Positions 22,369 to 34,719 of a stretch of DNA of 64,000 nucleotides are shown here, in pieces. The translations under genes and the position numbers were made by a program. Below the pieces are notes generated by a model. That model saw nothing but the letters and a program-made list of their open reading frames with translations, had not been told where the DNA came from and did no database searches. The DNA is taken from the NCBI GenBank assembly GCA_000827205.1, contig KN832557.1:1062302-1126301 (forward strand). The letters are read 5' to 3'. Source of the stretch: Plicaturopsis crispa FD-325 SS-3 (taxonomy: Eukaryota; Basidiomycota; Agaricomycetes; Amylocorticiales; Amylocorticiaceae). Positions within the stretch are counted from its first letter, which is position 1. Each line of letters begins with the position of its first letter.

Positions 22369-23453
22369 ATGGCACGCAAGGGAGCGCCTTCATTGCCGCC
22401 GTCAAAAGGGACGTTCAGTCCACCGAACGATGCAGCCACATACCGCGACCTCCTCCTCTTCGAGGAACGTCTCAAAACGAACGCCGCCTCGCTACAGCGC
22501 CGCAAATCGCGCTACCAATGTATGCTTTTGAATCGTCACATTCATGCATACGAATTGAACCGTACGGACAGTGTTCCTCCTACAATTGCTCCTCGTCATC
22601 GCATTTCTGCTCTCAGAGGTTCTCCTCCATACGTCGTTCCTTGCCATCCCCTATGCAGCCTTTCTGCGCACAGTCCTGCCTGATATATATGCAGGCCCAA
22701 ATGCGGAAGAGGTGCGCCTGCACCCATACTTCGCGAGCGGGCTCCTCTTCGTGGCTGTCACTACACTTGTGCTGTTCTTCGCGAGCGGCATGTATTCGGA
22801 GAAGATTGCATACGCAAACCAGTACGTGCCATTTCCGTTGTCCGAAGCCTCTGCTTACAAGCACGCCCTGAAGGTACGTGCACCACGCAAACCGCGCCTT
22901 GCGATCCTTCAATATGTATCTCAACGTCCGTAAACCGCCACTACGCGCCTCCTTTAACATTCCACTCAACCCGCTGTCATTTTTCTTCCCTCGTCCCGAG
23001 CCGCCCCCTAAGCCATCGCGCTCGCGCTCACCGTCGCCCACCGCACACTCGCCCGCGCACACCCTGGCCCCATTGCCGCCTGCGACGCACCCCCGCGGCG
23101 AGCTCATATTTTCCTCGCGCGTCGACCGCTCCTTCCGTGATTCGTACGAACGGTACCGCACAGCTTTCGAGCGGCGACGGGAGGAGCGTGAGCGTGCAAA
23201 GACGTGGTATTGGTGGCTACGGGAGAAATTACGTTTCCGCAGCAAGGATAACGGTGCAGAGAAGAAAGAGAGACCCGGCGACGCGCCTGGTGGGAAGGAG
23301 AAGGGGCGGCAGGTCTCTGGTTCAGCAACCGGCAGAGGAACGTCCCGCAGGTCCAGCCCGGTCCCTGCCTCTTCACAGTCGCTGAGGAGCGGGTCTCATG
23401 CAAGTGGGTCAAGAGGGGGCACACCGAGCGCTGTAGACATGGTTCGAGTATAG
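22369..23453 (+). CDS. SPO7: Nem1-Spo7 phosphatase regulatory subunit SPO7
   Basis: Three exons (22369-22519, 22572-22821, 22874-23453) sum to 327 codons. After a polar start, YRDLLLFEERLKTNAASLQR is the Spo7 signature. Two membrane segments follow (LFLLQLLLVIAFLLSEVLL and GLLFVAVTTLVLFFASGM), then HHANRALRSFNMYLNVRKPP, the most conserved Spo7 stretch. The C-terminal tail is long, disordered, basic and Ser-rich. Spo7 anchors the Nem1 phosphatase at the ER/nuclear envelope, where the complex dephosphorylates lipin (Pah1) and controls triacylglycerol synthesis and nuclear shape. The exon 2/3 junction was set by homology: a 52 nt intron at 22822-22873 joins YANQ to YVHHANRALRS. Reading straight through gives a different frame and loses the conserved block. 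Confidence 0.9.
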
Positions 23454-23743
23454 AGGGGTTCCGGGTTACTCTCGGCGATGGGTGTACGCTATATATAATC
23501 TAATTCAATGTTTATCGAGTAACATGTATTGCCAAGTCCGCTAGCATACTTGCTGTCAAGAAATGGCCTCAAAGAAAGCGCAATGAGCCGCGGTCTTGGC
23601 TGGTTCGAGTATAACAGTGTATTGAGGATTGCATACATGCAGAGAATGCACATGTCCGTAGATGTCCGTCCGTCCAGATCTTGACGAGCAAAATTAAATA
23701 GGCGAGAACGTACGAGAGGGATGAGATACACAAACAGCATCTC

Positions 23744-26108
23744 CTAATCGTCTCTTGCGAGCCTGATGAATAGAGGCATCTGTCCTCCCTTCTCCGGCTC
23801 ACTGCGCAAGATTGGCCGCTGCGTGATCGTGGTCTTCTTCGTAATGTCTGAAGCCGGGACCGCGGGCTCGAATTCGAATGCTCGGACCAGAGTGAACAAG
23901 AGGGCCTTGATCCTACAGTCAGCTCGACGTCAGCGAAGCGAAAAGATGGTACCATGCACGGGTGGGATAAACTGCATTGGAGGAAGGCACGTACTCGACG
24001 AGAGAAAAGCGGTATCCGATACACGCGCGAGGGCCGGCAATGAAGGTGAGCTGATGTGCCCATACGCTAGGAATGCTCGTAACGCTCTCTGGGAGATTGT
24101 CCCACCGATCGGGCCTAGAAAATATCGCCTCAGCCCCAGCAAGCTACGACGAAATTGAACGGCGAAACGTACTTGAACTCAAGGGCGTCCTCGCCCCACA
24201 GTTCCTTTGACCGATTGATAGATAGAATAGGGATTATGACACCATTGCCTTTGGCGATGCTGTCAAGAAGATCGAGGTCGGTTGTCAGCTTGAGGTCCAA
24301 CAACACCGAACTCACTGGATACCGTTCCTTTGCACGCCATTACGGTCCACGAAGGGCTTCGAAAGTGGAATGAAATCGTCCTTGACAGGCACCCGGAAGG
24401 TCGACGTGACGGGTGAATGGACGCGCATTGTCTCGCGCACTACCTTGTCGAAATACGGGAGCTGATTCAACTCGTCCATGTCCGGTGTATCCGTAGAGAC
24501 ACCCCGAAGCTCGGCACGAAGCTTGGTCTGCACGTCCGGGCAGAGTGCAAGCTGGTATAGCGCCCAGGTGACGGCGGTGCTGGACGTTTCGTGCCCGGCG
24601 ATGAAAAATGTAGGGACCTCTGCGCCGTACGGTCAGATTTACGAGTCAGTAGGTAGTATTGGTAGAGAGCGCGATGGGAAATAAGGACGCACGGGCTAGG
24701 ACATCGTCGTCACTCAAAGCCTGCCCGTTATTTGATGTGTTTGCGCGTACGAGCAAGCTGAGGAGATCTCGGGATTTCTCTGCTTGCACCACACCGTCTT
24801 TCTCGGATAACACGAACCGGGCCTTTGCGTCTGCGAGGAGTTTCTGCCCGATTCGATTCATTGTGCCCCGTGCACTGTCCACAACTCTCGAACGAGCCGT
24901 CGGCTGCAGCCAATGCAAACGATGAGGCTCGCCATTGGTAGAGAAAACGGAGGACGCACGATGCAACGTAGTATCGGTACGAACAACTGCAGCATTCCAA
25001 GAATGCTCATCCCTTCTTGGGTGAACATTCTCGAGAAGGCACGGCTGAGCTCATTTTCTTTGTCCGCCAACGCTCCAAAATCATAACCAAAACCTGTCGA
25101 TGACCCAGATATATGAGACAGTTTCCTCAATAAAAAATACACGACGTTACCAGCTATGCCAATCACATCAAGAGTCATACGGCCAAGACCTGACATAACG
25201 TCGACTCGCGATTGCTGTACGGCTTCGGGTGTCTTTTCGGAGGTGCCTGCGTCTTTCTCTATGATAGATGTCCACAGATCTCGGAGCTGCGAGTAATCGC
25301 ATTCAATATCTTAGATAAACCAGCTCATTTATAATGCTACTCTTACCTGGATAGCTTTGGTGACGAATATCTCTGTCAGAGCTCGCACTTGGGCTGGGCC
25401 GAAAGCGGGGTTCATGATTTTGCGCTTAAAATAAATGAGCCCGAGACTTGTCGATGTAGCTAAACGGCCCGTACCTGTAGCTTATGCTGGTCGTCTGTGG
25501 GCAGCCGCGTCGCAAGCATCAGCTGCATGTGAAAGTGCATGGACATGCTTCGACTTACCTTCGACTATCAGTAGACCTATAAAGTGCCCCCCTTCAAGTC
25601 AGTGCGTGCAATAAAGGATCTACGGAAGATTGCTTGCCTGCACCGAGAATACGCCCCAGGTCATATTTCATGGGCTCAGACTTCTGGTATATATCCGTGC
25701 GTGACAGGATATGCCCGAGCGCCTTTGTGTCCATCGTGAGCAATGTTGCGGCCTAAACAGCCAGGGTCAGCAGGTAAGCAACGCAGTAATAACGAAGCGT
25801 TACGCACATTGAGATACCCAGCATATTTCAGAGTGGGGCCGAATTCTTCAACCCATTGCTCGTGTAGAGCCAAGGGATCCTGCAGAGCCCATTCGATGAA
25901 CGCACTCGGCATCCGGAAGGCATAGACACAAACTCACCGCATTGAATATGTCTCTGAGATTCCCCGATACCCAGCTCGGGTTGGCAGGGCCTGGGAGTTG
26001 GTGAAGTGGGGAGGTGGATCTGCGGTATAAGAACTTGGCGACGTTGTAAACGCCCAAGGTGAGCAAAGTGAGGCCCACGGAGGAAAGAAGGAATGTGGAT
26101 GGCGCCAT
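23744..26108 (-). CDS. Cytochrome P450 monooxygenase
   Basis: A many-exon gene from ATG 26108 to TAG 23744. The N-terminus has a membrane anchor ([20 protein letters not shown]), then the proline-rich hinge [13 protein letters not shown]. The I-helix reads [19 protein letters not shown], giving the oxygen-activation AGHETS. The K-helix ExxR is VVRETMR. The PERW segment and the haem loop [18 protein letters not shown], with the axial cysteine in FxxGPRxCxG, follow. This is a microsomal class II P450 using NADPH-P450 reductase. Agaricomycetes hold over a hundred such genes for secondary metabolism and for breakdown of lignin and xenobiotics. The substrate cannot be deduced and I do not assign a CYP number. 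There is no other biosynthetic gene beside it, so a cluster is not indicated. Confidence 0.92.
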
Positions 26109-26656
26109 TGGCTCTCGTTTCTATACGATGACTTTCGGATGGGAAACCTCGCTCTGATTCTAAAACTTGGGGAGTTTGACCTTTTAAAAACATGGACATG
26201 GACTGCGCAGTGTGCACATGTCAGTAAGTACAGCCTGCGGGGGTAGTAGTAAAAAGTACCGATGCAAGTAAGCAGCTAGCCGCAGTGCAGCACCAACCAA
26301 TCAACGAGCGTATATTCTTCTCCGGGAGACAACACATGACAGGGATTTTCTGCGCAACCTGGTGAGGCATAGGCCGCATAGCATGCAAGTATCCAAATAT
26401 GATACAGCTGTGGTTGGGTTCAAACTTAAAGCGCGATTGAAAGCACGATGAAGGCCAAGGCTCGGCCGCGTTGCGGTTCCCACGCGCGTAAACGTTAAAC
26501 GTTTGTTTCCCCGGACCAAAGGGCATGTAAAGTGCTATTGATCAAAACACAGTAAAGTAGTGGCTGACAAGACAAGGGAGAGCATACATGTAGCACGAGT
26601 ACCACAGACGATCCATGGGCATGTTCGCAGCTGTGTGAGCGATAGTACCGAAGCCG
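26109..26656. other. P450 upstream region and 3' flank of the next gene
   Basis: A 548 bp gap with no believable exon. It contains an AAACGTTAAACGTTT partial palindrome near 26490. It should carry the P450 promoter. Confidence 0.4.
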
Positions 26657-28130
26657 CTAACGCCTCAAACGAAGCTGGGGTTGCCAGCTGCCTTTGGAGA
26701 CATGGTGGAGACTGACTAGCACTAGGTCATTGATCGTGACACAGCCGTGACCGTGGCCGACTCTGAAGAACGGATCAGAGCCGGCCCGCATGTCAATGAG
26801 TGCGTGCTTCTAAGTAATCCGGTCAGTAAGACAGGTGTATCGACATTGCTAAAAGGTAACTGACTTGAATAAAATCGTCGACATATTTAGCAATGATTGC
26901 AACCAGTTTCTGGACCGTTATGGGTTTGTGTGATTGGGTCCAATCGGTGGTCGAAAATTGTCTCTCGAACGGCGGATATCCGCACCACTACAAAAGAGCA
27001 AGATAGAACGCGATCAATGACACGCAATGGTACTCGACAGTGATACTTTACCTCCAATCGCATTGAAACGGACTTGAGAGTCCCCGGAAAAGCAATGTTG
27101 TTGCGATTCCTCAGGCGCTCCATAGTACCTCCATTCAGAGCATCCCCCAACTCTATACCCCAATCAAAGTCGTGAGGTCCGTAACCGCTCTCAAAGATGA
27201 TGGTTTTCGCAACGACGAGCTGTTCCACGTAGCGAATACGATCCTTTGCGGTGCGGGGACTGTACACGTCTTGGGGAACAACAGGTCCACTGTAAACGGT
27301 ACCAGGTGCACGATCGACAAGTGAGCGAAATTCAGCGTAAATGCTGTTGGCCACAATTGGCTGTGTGCATGGTCAGGGCTAGCGCCGTGTAATCTGGGGC
27401 TGCAAACGCACCGATACCGGATAGTTCGTAGGGATAGATTGATTATGCGAAGTCATAGCAGTGGAGGTCCTGCGCGTGACCAAAGATGGATCTAGAGCAC
27501 CTGAAAGGGACGACGTTCCTAGGTTCGAGGGGGCAGTCGGTGGGTGAAACTCTCTCTTGGTCGAGAAAGGGTCAGGGCTCAGAGAAGACCCAGATTGAAA
27601 CCCGGTCGCTGCATAAGACGGTTCTGTAAAGCCAGTACAATAGTTCCGCTCCTCACGTCCGTGTGTAGTTTCCTGGGAAATAGATGCGCCTGAGCTGAAT
27701 ACCAGTTCGGTTGTGTTCTTCGGGCAGCAAAAATCTAGAGTCAGTCGGGTTGATGCTCGGAAGAAAAAAAATCTCAGTACCTGGAACTGAGGCACTAGCA
27801 TATGCTGAGCTGCGCTGGTACTTCCATAAGGCGGCGGGTTGTAGATAGGACGGAAAGATGGATTATGGGAATACAAGGAGGACGAAGCAGCAGAGGCGCT
27901 GCTGTTCCGACCCATCTGAGAAGGAGGACCCATCTGAGAAGGAGGCCGACTGCTGTAGATAACGGATGGTCGCGGGGTACCCAAACGAGCTGGTGTGAAT
28001 GATCGCATATTTCTGAAGTGGCTGTAATGAGATTTTGGAAAACGCGAGAGATAAAGAAGATGTACACATCAAAGATTCCAAGATTTCCGTAGATTTCGTC
28101 GAGGCAATCCTCATCGTCGAGTGTTGACAT
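26657..28130 (-). CDS. Agaricomycete-specific hypothetical protein, paralog A
   Basis: Modelled from ATG 28130 (MSTLDDEDCLDEIYGNLGIFD) to TAG 26657. The first half is Ser/Pro-rich and disordered (SRPPSQMGPPSQMGRNSS). The second half is the conserved part: VYSPRTAKDRIRYVEQL, then DFDWGIELGDAL, AFPGTLKSVSMRLE and a C-terminus reading DLVLVSLHHVSKGSWQPQLR. The downstream gene at 31276-32590 has the same order of motifs, and one intron sits at the same place in both, with an unusual GAAG acceptor followed by AA. I recall many uncharacterised mushroom proteins with this C-terminus, expanded by lineage. No enzyme motif, signal peptide or membrane span is visible. The conserved half looks like a compact domain of about 170 residues. 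Some junctions are tentative. Confidence 0.6.
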
Positions 28131-31100
28131 GGTTTAAACGGAAGAAAACGTAGAAAAAAAGATAACACGATGAAGCTCACGTTGAAGACACCAATCGTCA
28201 ATCTCCTCGCTCGTCTTTATAATAATGAGAGGCGGTCTGCAACATGCCAACGTGAAGGAGCATTGGGGGCGCCTAGGAGCATCGTACATGCAAGTAACAG
28301 TGAACCTAGGCAGCCGAAATCAGTATCCACATCCAAGTAGTATGTACTTCGTCAATATCCAAGAAACACGCACCCACAAATCACAGTGTGTGTGGCTCGG
28401 AATGGTCGACCGCCGATGGCGAGCAGCGTGCTTAGAGAGCGCGCATATCCAAAGAGCCCAGAAGGTAGCAATGCACTGACACTGGTATTTGGCTGCTCGC
28501 CCAGTAGGAGCAAAGCTTGACGACATAAAAACGTGCCGAACAGCGAGACTCGTATGTTTGGCAACGCCAAGGGACATGGGCATTTGAGGTGACTTTGGGT
28601 TGCAATGATCCAGGTTGTGTTGCGTGTGAGCACCGCGGTGACACTGTACTTGGCCCAAATAAGAAATCAGACGAGGATGGCGCATTCTGGGTGGCACTCA
28701 ACTTATTACGTAGGACATGGTATTTCGACTCATATCCGAGACGACTTGTATGGGGCTCTGGATATGTGTACCAAATCAACATGTACTTAGATGCCACCCG
28801 GTACGCGACACCGTAAGATACAGAGTTTCGTAGCGTAGACATTGTTCAGACCCAACAGCTGAAGAGAGCTGAAGAATGGCCTGCTTCGGCACTAGCAAGT
28901 CTGATTCACGCAATCTTGTTAGAAATGTATGGCAAGAAAACGTCCCGGGGCTAGATAATCGTACCCATCCGCAGCGACCTTCGAGGCGGCAAACGCAGAA
29001 TTCTATACGTCTCTTTCCGTCCATCCTGCCCTGCCCTGCCCGAGCATATGAATGTGTACTGGAAGCTGAAACCCGGCGTACCCATAGCAAGGCTAGTAAG
29101 GTTTGTGGCTCTTCGATTTGGTCCATAAATTGAAATCGGGAGCAGATTCACGGAGCACTGGCCACGCCGCGGAATCAGTACGGCGAACAGACTGAGTTAC
29201 TGTAGTTTGATTGGTAGTTGGCAAGATCTCAGGCAGGCAACAGGCAGAGAAAGCCAGAGGGAGAGTCGTCGCATCTGGGGGGCTCGCTGTCATGACTGAT
29301 GGGAGTCATAAGCAAAGAGCAAAGCGCCCTGTCACCGCCTTCCCTATCCTTATCAGTAGCCGCGCGCCTAGACGCCACAGGCCAACGGTGCTGGGTGAAA
29401 TCGCCACAACGTTCGGTCACTATCACGCGGGTGCCCGGGCTACGACGCTGTACTACCAATCGACTTGGAGCGTCGACAGGCTAGTACTATACCGCACAGG
29501 CACGCAGGCGGTGTGTTTGACCGATCCCGCTCGCCGCCGCGGCTCGCGCCCTCGTGCTAACTTGCGAGCTGGTAGCCGGTTCAAGTGCATAATGATGATT
29601 CCCAACGTCGCGAAATATTCGTAACAAATGTGCGTGCGGGAGAGCTGGGAAGCTCTACCAGTGGACTTGCTTCCGAGTCGGCTGAACGGCTGCCGGAATT
29701 GGGGATGTTACATATCGTGCAAGTGAGTGCAACGTTTGGTACTAGGTGTGGGATGCTGACTTCCTTAGTGACCTAAAGCCAAGGACACTAGGTTTGGGTT
29801 GTGGGTGTCAAGAACGACGGAGAGGTCAAATGTCGCCGTGCCGCATTTCCGAGTGGACGTGCAACGAGGACCCATACAGAGCTACATTTGCACGAATTCT
29901 ACCGGATCAGTGCCAAAGACGATTGTAGTTGCCCATGTTAAGCTCCAAACTCCCATCTGCAGGTCCCGTCCGGTTGTTTCTACTTCTTTCATCGATAACT
30001 GAGCAGTTTTGTCCGCAAACAGGCCCGCTGTATGTGCAATTGGACAGCAACTGGACACAGACAGCAATCGGTGCTGCCGCTTTGTATGACGGATCGTTTA
30101 GTTGTCTGTAAGCACCCGGCAATTTTGTATCTATCATGGCTGATAACAGGCAAAACCCTACGGGCGTTTTTTTTGGCTATCATTGGCCAAACAGGGCTCC
30201 ACACCGGCCAGCACTACGCCCCACAAAGCGAAAACATGGACTAACAATCCCTCCCAGTAGTCCGTCGTGAATCACTCCTAGTGAATTTTCGACCGTCAGC
30301 ATTTTATCGCATCGCCTTCGAATGGACGGCGGCACTTCGTCCATTGGAAACGCAGAGCAACTCTAACGATCGCGGCACCTGGACTAGATTTTATCTCGTC
30401 GGTATGCACTGCCTATGTCGGTGAGTGCTCATGCTTCCCATTATTTGTCGCAAGACTCGGCTCAGATCGCCCAGCACTCTGGCCTACCTGGATCTACAGC
30501 CCGATAGGCATCCGCGACATTACCTACAGCCATGCGATTATCTTCATCTGCGGCTACAATATCTCTACCTTGAGTCAACGTACGACGCCAAGGAGGCAGC
30601 GGCTACCGCTCGCCTGTCAAATCCCGCCGTATCTCAGTGAAGATATTCGCTTTCACAACTGCTCGTCCTCGTCGTCGTCCACTACACTGCATACTACCCA
30701 TGCATGCGCATGTACTGCGCTCTCTACACCCAACTGAATACAAACCTATTTTCCATCGAAGTCATCGTTAGAAAACCACTGAGCACTCTACATTATGCGT
30801 CTTGCTTCCTGACCTTCACAAATGGTGTCATAACACGCAAAGCGATAGCGCGGATAGTAACAGTCAGGCTATGGCAGTGCGGCGTTCCCGCGTGAGGTCC
30901 GGGACTCGACGCCGCCAGGCCCCGCCAACGACTACAGACTCAAGTCAGCCCCGAACACCGGTTAACTCTCTGCGTCTGGGCGCCACACACTGTATCGAAT
31001 CGTTAGGTTGCACCAGGCGCCACCGGGCGATGTTCCGTACGTGCGCGGTAGCGCCAGAAATCGGATTGCAGGAGAAGGACCTCCTGGAATGTACGGGGTC

Positions 31101-31275
31101 GCGGAGGGAACGATCGATCACAGGTGTATTAGTACAGTTGGTAGGAGGTTAATGTTTGACTTGGAAAGCAAAATATAGCACGAGAACAAATTTTGGGAAG
31201 GGGCAGGATACTCTAGCCAAATGCCACTAGTACTGTGGCAGCACCGAGACTATAGGCATCGCAAAGAGGCTCAAT
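28131..31275. other. 3.1 kb interval without recognisable genes
   Basis: This is the longest gene-free stretch in the window. Open frames on both strands are short, compositionally random and lack matching splice sites. I found no terminal repeats, tRNA or tandem array. It lies exactly between the two members of a diverged gene pair. A non-coding RNA or an eroded insertion or gene copy could be hidden here, but nothing in the sequence shows it. Confidence 0.45.
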
Positions 31276-32590
31276 CTACATCAAACGTAGCTGCGGCTGC
31301 CAGCTGCCCTGCGAGACATGATGGAGGCTGACGAGAACCAGGTCGTCGGCTGTGATAGCACCTGGGCCAACCTTGAAGATCGGGTTCGAACCTGCTCGCA
31401 TTTGAACCGTTGCGTATTTCTAACCACACAAAAATCAGCTGAGCAGCATTTCGGCCAGACACACAAATGCGACCAACCTTGATGAACTCATCCACGTATT
31501 TGGCGATGTTTTTCGCCAATTTCTCGCGGGTGATTGGATTGCGGGAAGTAGTATAATCGAGAGCCGCGAACTGTCTCCCGTACGCATCATAGCCTGGCCA
31601 CTGGAGCATGATGTGGAGTCAGACAAAAGCATAGAGATTGAAATCTATCTCACCTCTAGACGCAGTGTGACAGACTTGACGCTTTCCGGGAAAGCACCGA
31701 CTCCACCCCTCAGCAGGTACTCAAACCGGTCGTTGCGCGCGTCCTTCAATGATATACCCCAATCGCGTCCAAACGGCCCATCGGTGTCGAAAAATACGGT
31801 CGGTACAATGTCGAGTTGCTCGACAAAACGTTGGCGGTCCTTTTCGGAGTTGGGAGAATACATGACTTGTGGAATGAAAATGTTTTTGAATACATTGCTA
31901 GGTGCCCGAACGGGGACGGAAACGAATCCGCTATATATAAGATTATATTTGACAGGCTATATGCATACACATTTCGTGAGTGATTGAAACCTTGGAGAGA
32001 GCGCGAACATACCGAACTCGGAATAGTACGTGTCGATCCACGACGCCTGACTTTCGGTGTGCTGTCTGTGGTCCATGATTCTGTGCGACCCGAAAGTGGC
32101 GTCGACATCGGACGCGCGGGTTGGACGGAGAAGACTGTCTTATACGAACGGGGTTGGGGACTTGTGATCGGATCGGAGAGGGTAGCAGGCGAAACGCCAC
32201 GACCATAATCCTGTGGGTAATCCTGCACCCCGTGGTTGTAGTACCCCGGCTGGTTGCCGAACATCGTTCCAGGCGCAATGTAATTCTTCGTGTATCAGAG
32301 TCAATAGTCGTTCCAAAAAAAAACACGGAAACGATTACCTGCTGGACTTGCGACAGCGACATCGAGGACTGGGCGCTGTACGCATTGTTGTTGTAGTAAC
32401 CCATTGGCAAGGGGCTCGTAAAACTGCCGAGACGCTGCGGAGTATTGGCGCGAGCTTCCGTCTCGCTAAAACGGCTAAAGTCAGTGTCTCGCACAGTACA
32501 GAGACCAGACAAGGCATACCTTGGGCGCGGAGGATCCCCAGATGGTCGGTTCAGCCAAAACTCGTCATTCCACCCGTAATGTTCTGACAT
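31276..32590 (-). CDS. Agaricomycete-specific hypothetical protein, paralog B
   Basis: Runs from ATG 32590 (MSEHYGWNDEFWLNRPSGD) to TAG 31276. A Ser/Tyr/Pro-rich first half is followed by the domain shared with paralog A: MYSPNSEKDRQRFVEQLDIV, then GRDWGISLKDARNDRFEYLL, AFPESVKSVTLRLEV, WPGYDAYGRQF, PITREKLAKNIAKYVDEFI, MRAGSNPIFKVGPGAITADD and DLVLVSLHHVSQGSWQPQL. The intron after SLSQVQQ ends in the same GAAG|AA acceptor as the corresponding intron of paralog A. Both lie on the same strand, so the pair is a tandem duplication, and the identity is low enough to make it old. No known fold or catalytic motif is apparent. Confidence 0.65.
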
Positions 32591-32691
32591 CGGAGAAGTC
32601 TTGTTGAAGGCGAAATATAACAGACGAGGTGAAAAACAACTGTCCTGAGGAGAGCAGTCAAACGGCAGCATCGAGAATATTTAAAGGACGG

Positions 32692-33600
32692 CTAAGCGCC
32701 GGCATAGAGAGTACACTTGTCCGCATACTTGTGGAAATCACCATGGGCCAGCGTATTTGGCTCGAGGTGGAGTCCTAACAATAAGCCCATGTTCAGTGGA
32801 ATATAGCTCGCTGACGATGGAGTTTGATCAAGAAATTGAGCAGTTGAGGATGAGGACGTCGAAACGCCATCGTGCAAGCAACGCGTACTAACGTCGTACA
32901 CGGTCTAAGAAATAAATCAGCTCTTCAATCCGTGGTTTTGATGGACGCACTCACGATGGACCCGGCGGCTCGATGCATTGAATCTATGCAGGCGGCGTGC
33001 ATTCCAGGAATCAGTATACTTGGCATGATGTGATTCCGGGGCGCACACGTGTACTGGTAATAGGCTACATGGTGAGCAGATTCCCAGATACGTTCTTGTT
33101 TTGAGACATTGGTACTGACCTGGCAAGAGGTTTGTTACCGGCGGGGGTGGCACTTTTCACCGTGACGCCGCACGTTGGCCATACATGGGGCACCGCGGAT
33201 ATCCCCAAGTGCAGTCCGATTTTGGTCGATCCGACTGACGCAGAGCTAGAATGAGTGCACATATCCTTTGAGATAGAACATTGTCATGACGATACAACTC
33301 GCAACGGCATCGGAAGGACATACCTTACGCCCCGGCCCCGGCGGGGTGAACGAAAGACCAGAATGAAGCTTTACTCGGGTAATCGATGAACTGTACGTTG
33401 GCAAGCATGATGACAGAATAAGGTGCCACTGGGCGAAAGAAGGATCTCAAACCTGCCCACTCTGCAGCTGCTGCATAATAAGACAAGTAAGTTGCATTGC
33501 CTCCTGGCGCTTGCGATCGGGGCTTACCGCCTGTGACACTGCACGATTTCAGCTTATTGGCAGCACTGATTCGATTCAAGCCCACTGAGCATTTGATGGC
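32692..33600 (-). CDS. Possible small orphan gene
   Basis: Several consecutive minus-strand frames can be linked by short GT-AG introns. They include AAAEWAGLRSFFRPVAPYSV, then STKIGLHLGISAVPHVWPTC, then APRNHIMPSILIPGMHAACI, and a last exon ending in AHGDFHKYADKCTLYAGA before the stop at 32692. Composition is protein-like (aromatics, balanced hydrophobics), but I recognise no family and the start is uncertain. The boundaries are approximate. It may be a decayed gene. Its position next to paralog B suggests it belongs to the same variable accessory region. Confidence 0.35.
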
Positions 33601-33871
33601 TATGCTATACAGCTCAGCTAACGACTGTCAACCAGCCTGAGCCCGATCCTAAGTGCTGCAAATCGTCCAGAAAGGATTTAATTTTCTTTCCAAAAGCTAA
33701 GTATGGCATTCACGTGACTGGCAAGTCACAATCAACTTGAAAATGTTGTGAAAATGCCAGAGTCCACAAGGACCCACAACCACGACTGCACACAAAATAA
33801 ACAACAAGTGAGCATGAAGTTGCAATCAGCGACGATGATACTACAGTGTACTTATGTACATTGATTAAAGG

Positions 33872-34719
33872 TTACCAGGGCCCAATTCGTCCAGCTGCAA
33901 GTGCACTTGGAATTGACAGGACTCCACTGGGAGGGGCCGGGACCGGAGGTGCATTATCAGGTCCGGGGTCATGTTGCTGAACAATTGAACGTATAGGTAA
34001 GGTTGGACTAGGTCCGTGGAAGCCAAGAGAGACCATTGAAAGTAGATTACCACCCCAGATTCGACTTGCAGCAGCCATGCTGCAGTCGGATACTCCCAGA
34101 GTCTGCTGGACCTTTGGCTCGAGTTCGCCGGTCAAACGAACAAAAGATACGGCAGTTGGCTCCAGCAAGGACCCGTGACTCTGGATTCAATCGCCCAATG
34201 GAAAAACGCGACTTTCTCCATTTCGAATATGCGTAGGTCCACAACCTCCCCGGGATATGGCGATGCCCGGTAAACCTTGATATCTTGAGCACCACAAATC
34301 AGCAGCTCGCAAGCGCTAGTGCTGGGTCCGTTCACCGTCTCATACCTTACCGCCATGGTCGTGGGGATACTCGCCGTCCATGAAGAGCTTGTCTGTCCCT
34401 CTATCTGAATCCCCACCAAATTATCCGGTATGCGTTCTATCCATTGGTATGGTTCGTAGTGCTCATACACCTGCTCTAGGAGGAGGAAATAGCGCCACAT
34501 CCTACCACGTCTCCCAATATTGATCCACTTTTGAGTCGATTTACGACAATTATCTGGAGGTGCATTTAATTTCCGGGAAGGGTATGCCCCGCAACGATCG
34601 CCCAGCGGGTCTCCATCTTTGATCTGATGTCCAAACACCAGGGTACCACGGATACTTGCTTTTACACGAAGCAGTAGCGTGCATACGGTACGCACCGCTC
34701 GTATCTGCGAGTATGCCAC
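33872..34719 (-). CDS. Possible orphan gene
   Basis: A minus-strand frame from an ATG at 34719 gives about 180 protein-like residues, including MWRYFLLLEQVYEHYEPYQW, PDNLVGIQIEGQTSSSWTAS and ISKVYRASPYPGEVVDLR-type sequence. A second frame, LLEPTAVSFVRLTGELEPKV onward, ends at a stop at 33872 after a Pro-rich tail. The two overlap near 34140-34200 and I could not settle a junction, so a small intron or a frame-breaking change lies there. No family recognised. The 5' part may extend further, to about 35.1 kb. Confidence 0.3.

Noticed and set aside
23744-28130. A secondary-metabolite gene cluster around the P450
   Set aside because: No terpene synthase, PKS, NRPS or transporter is near. The P450 stands alone between SPO7 and a hypothetical gene.
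28225-30900. Several 60-137 codon open frames
   Set aside because: They are scattered on both strands, without splice-site chains, motifs or codon bias, as expected by chance in a 55% GC non-coding region.
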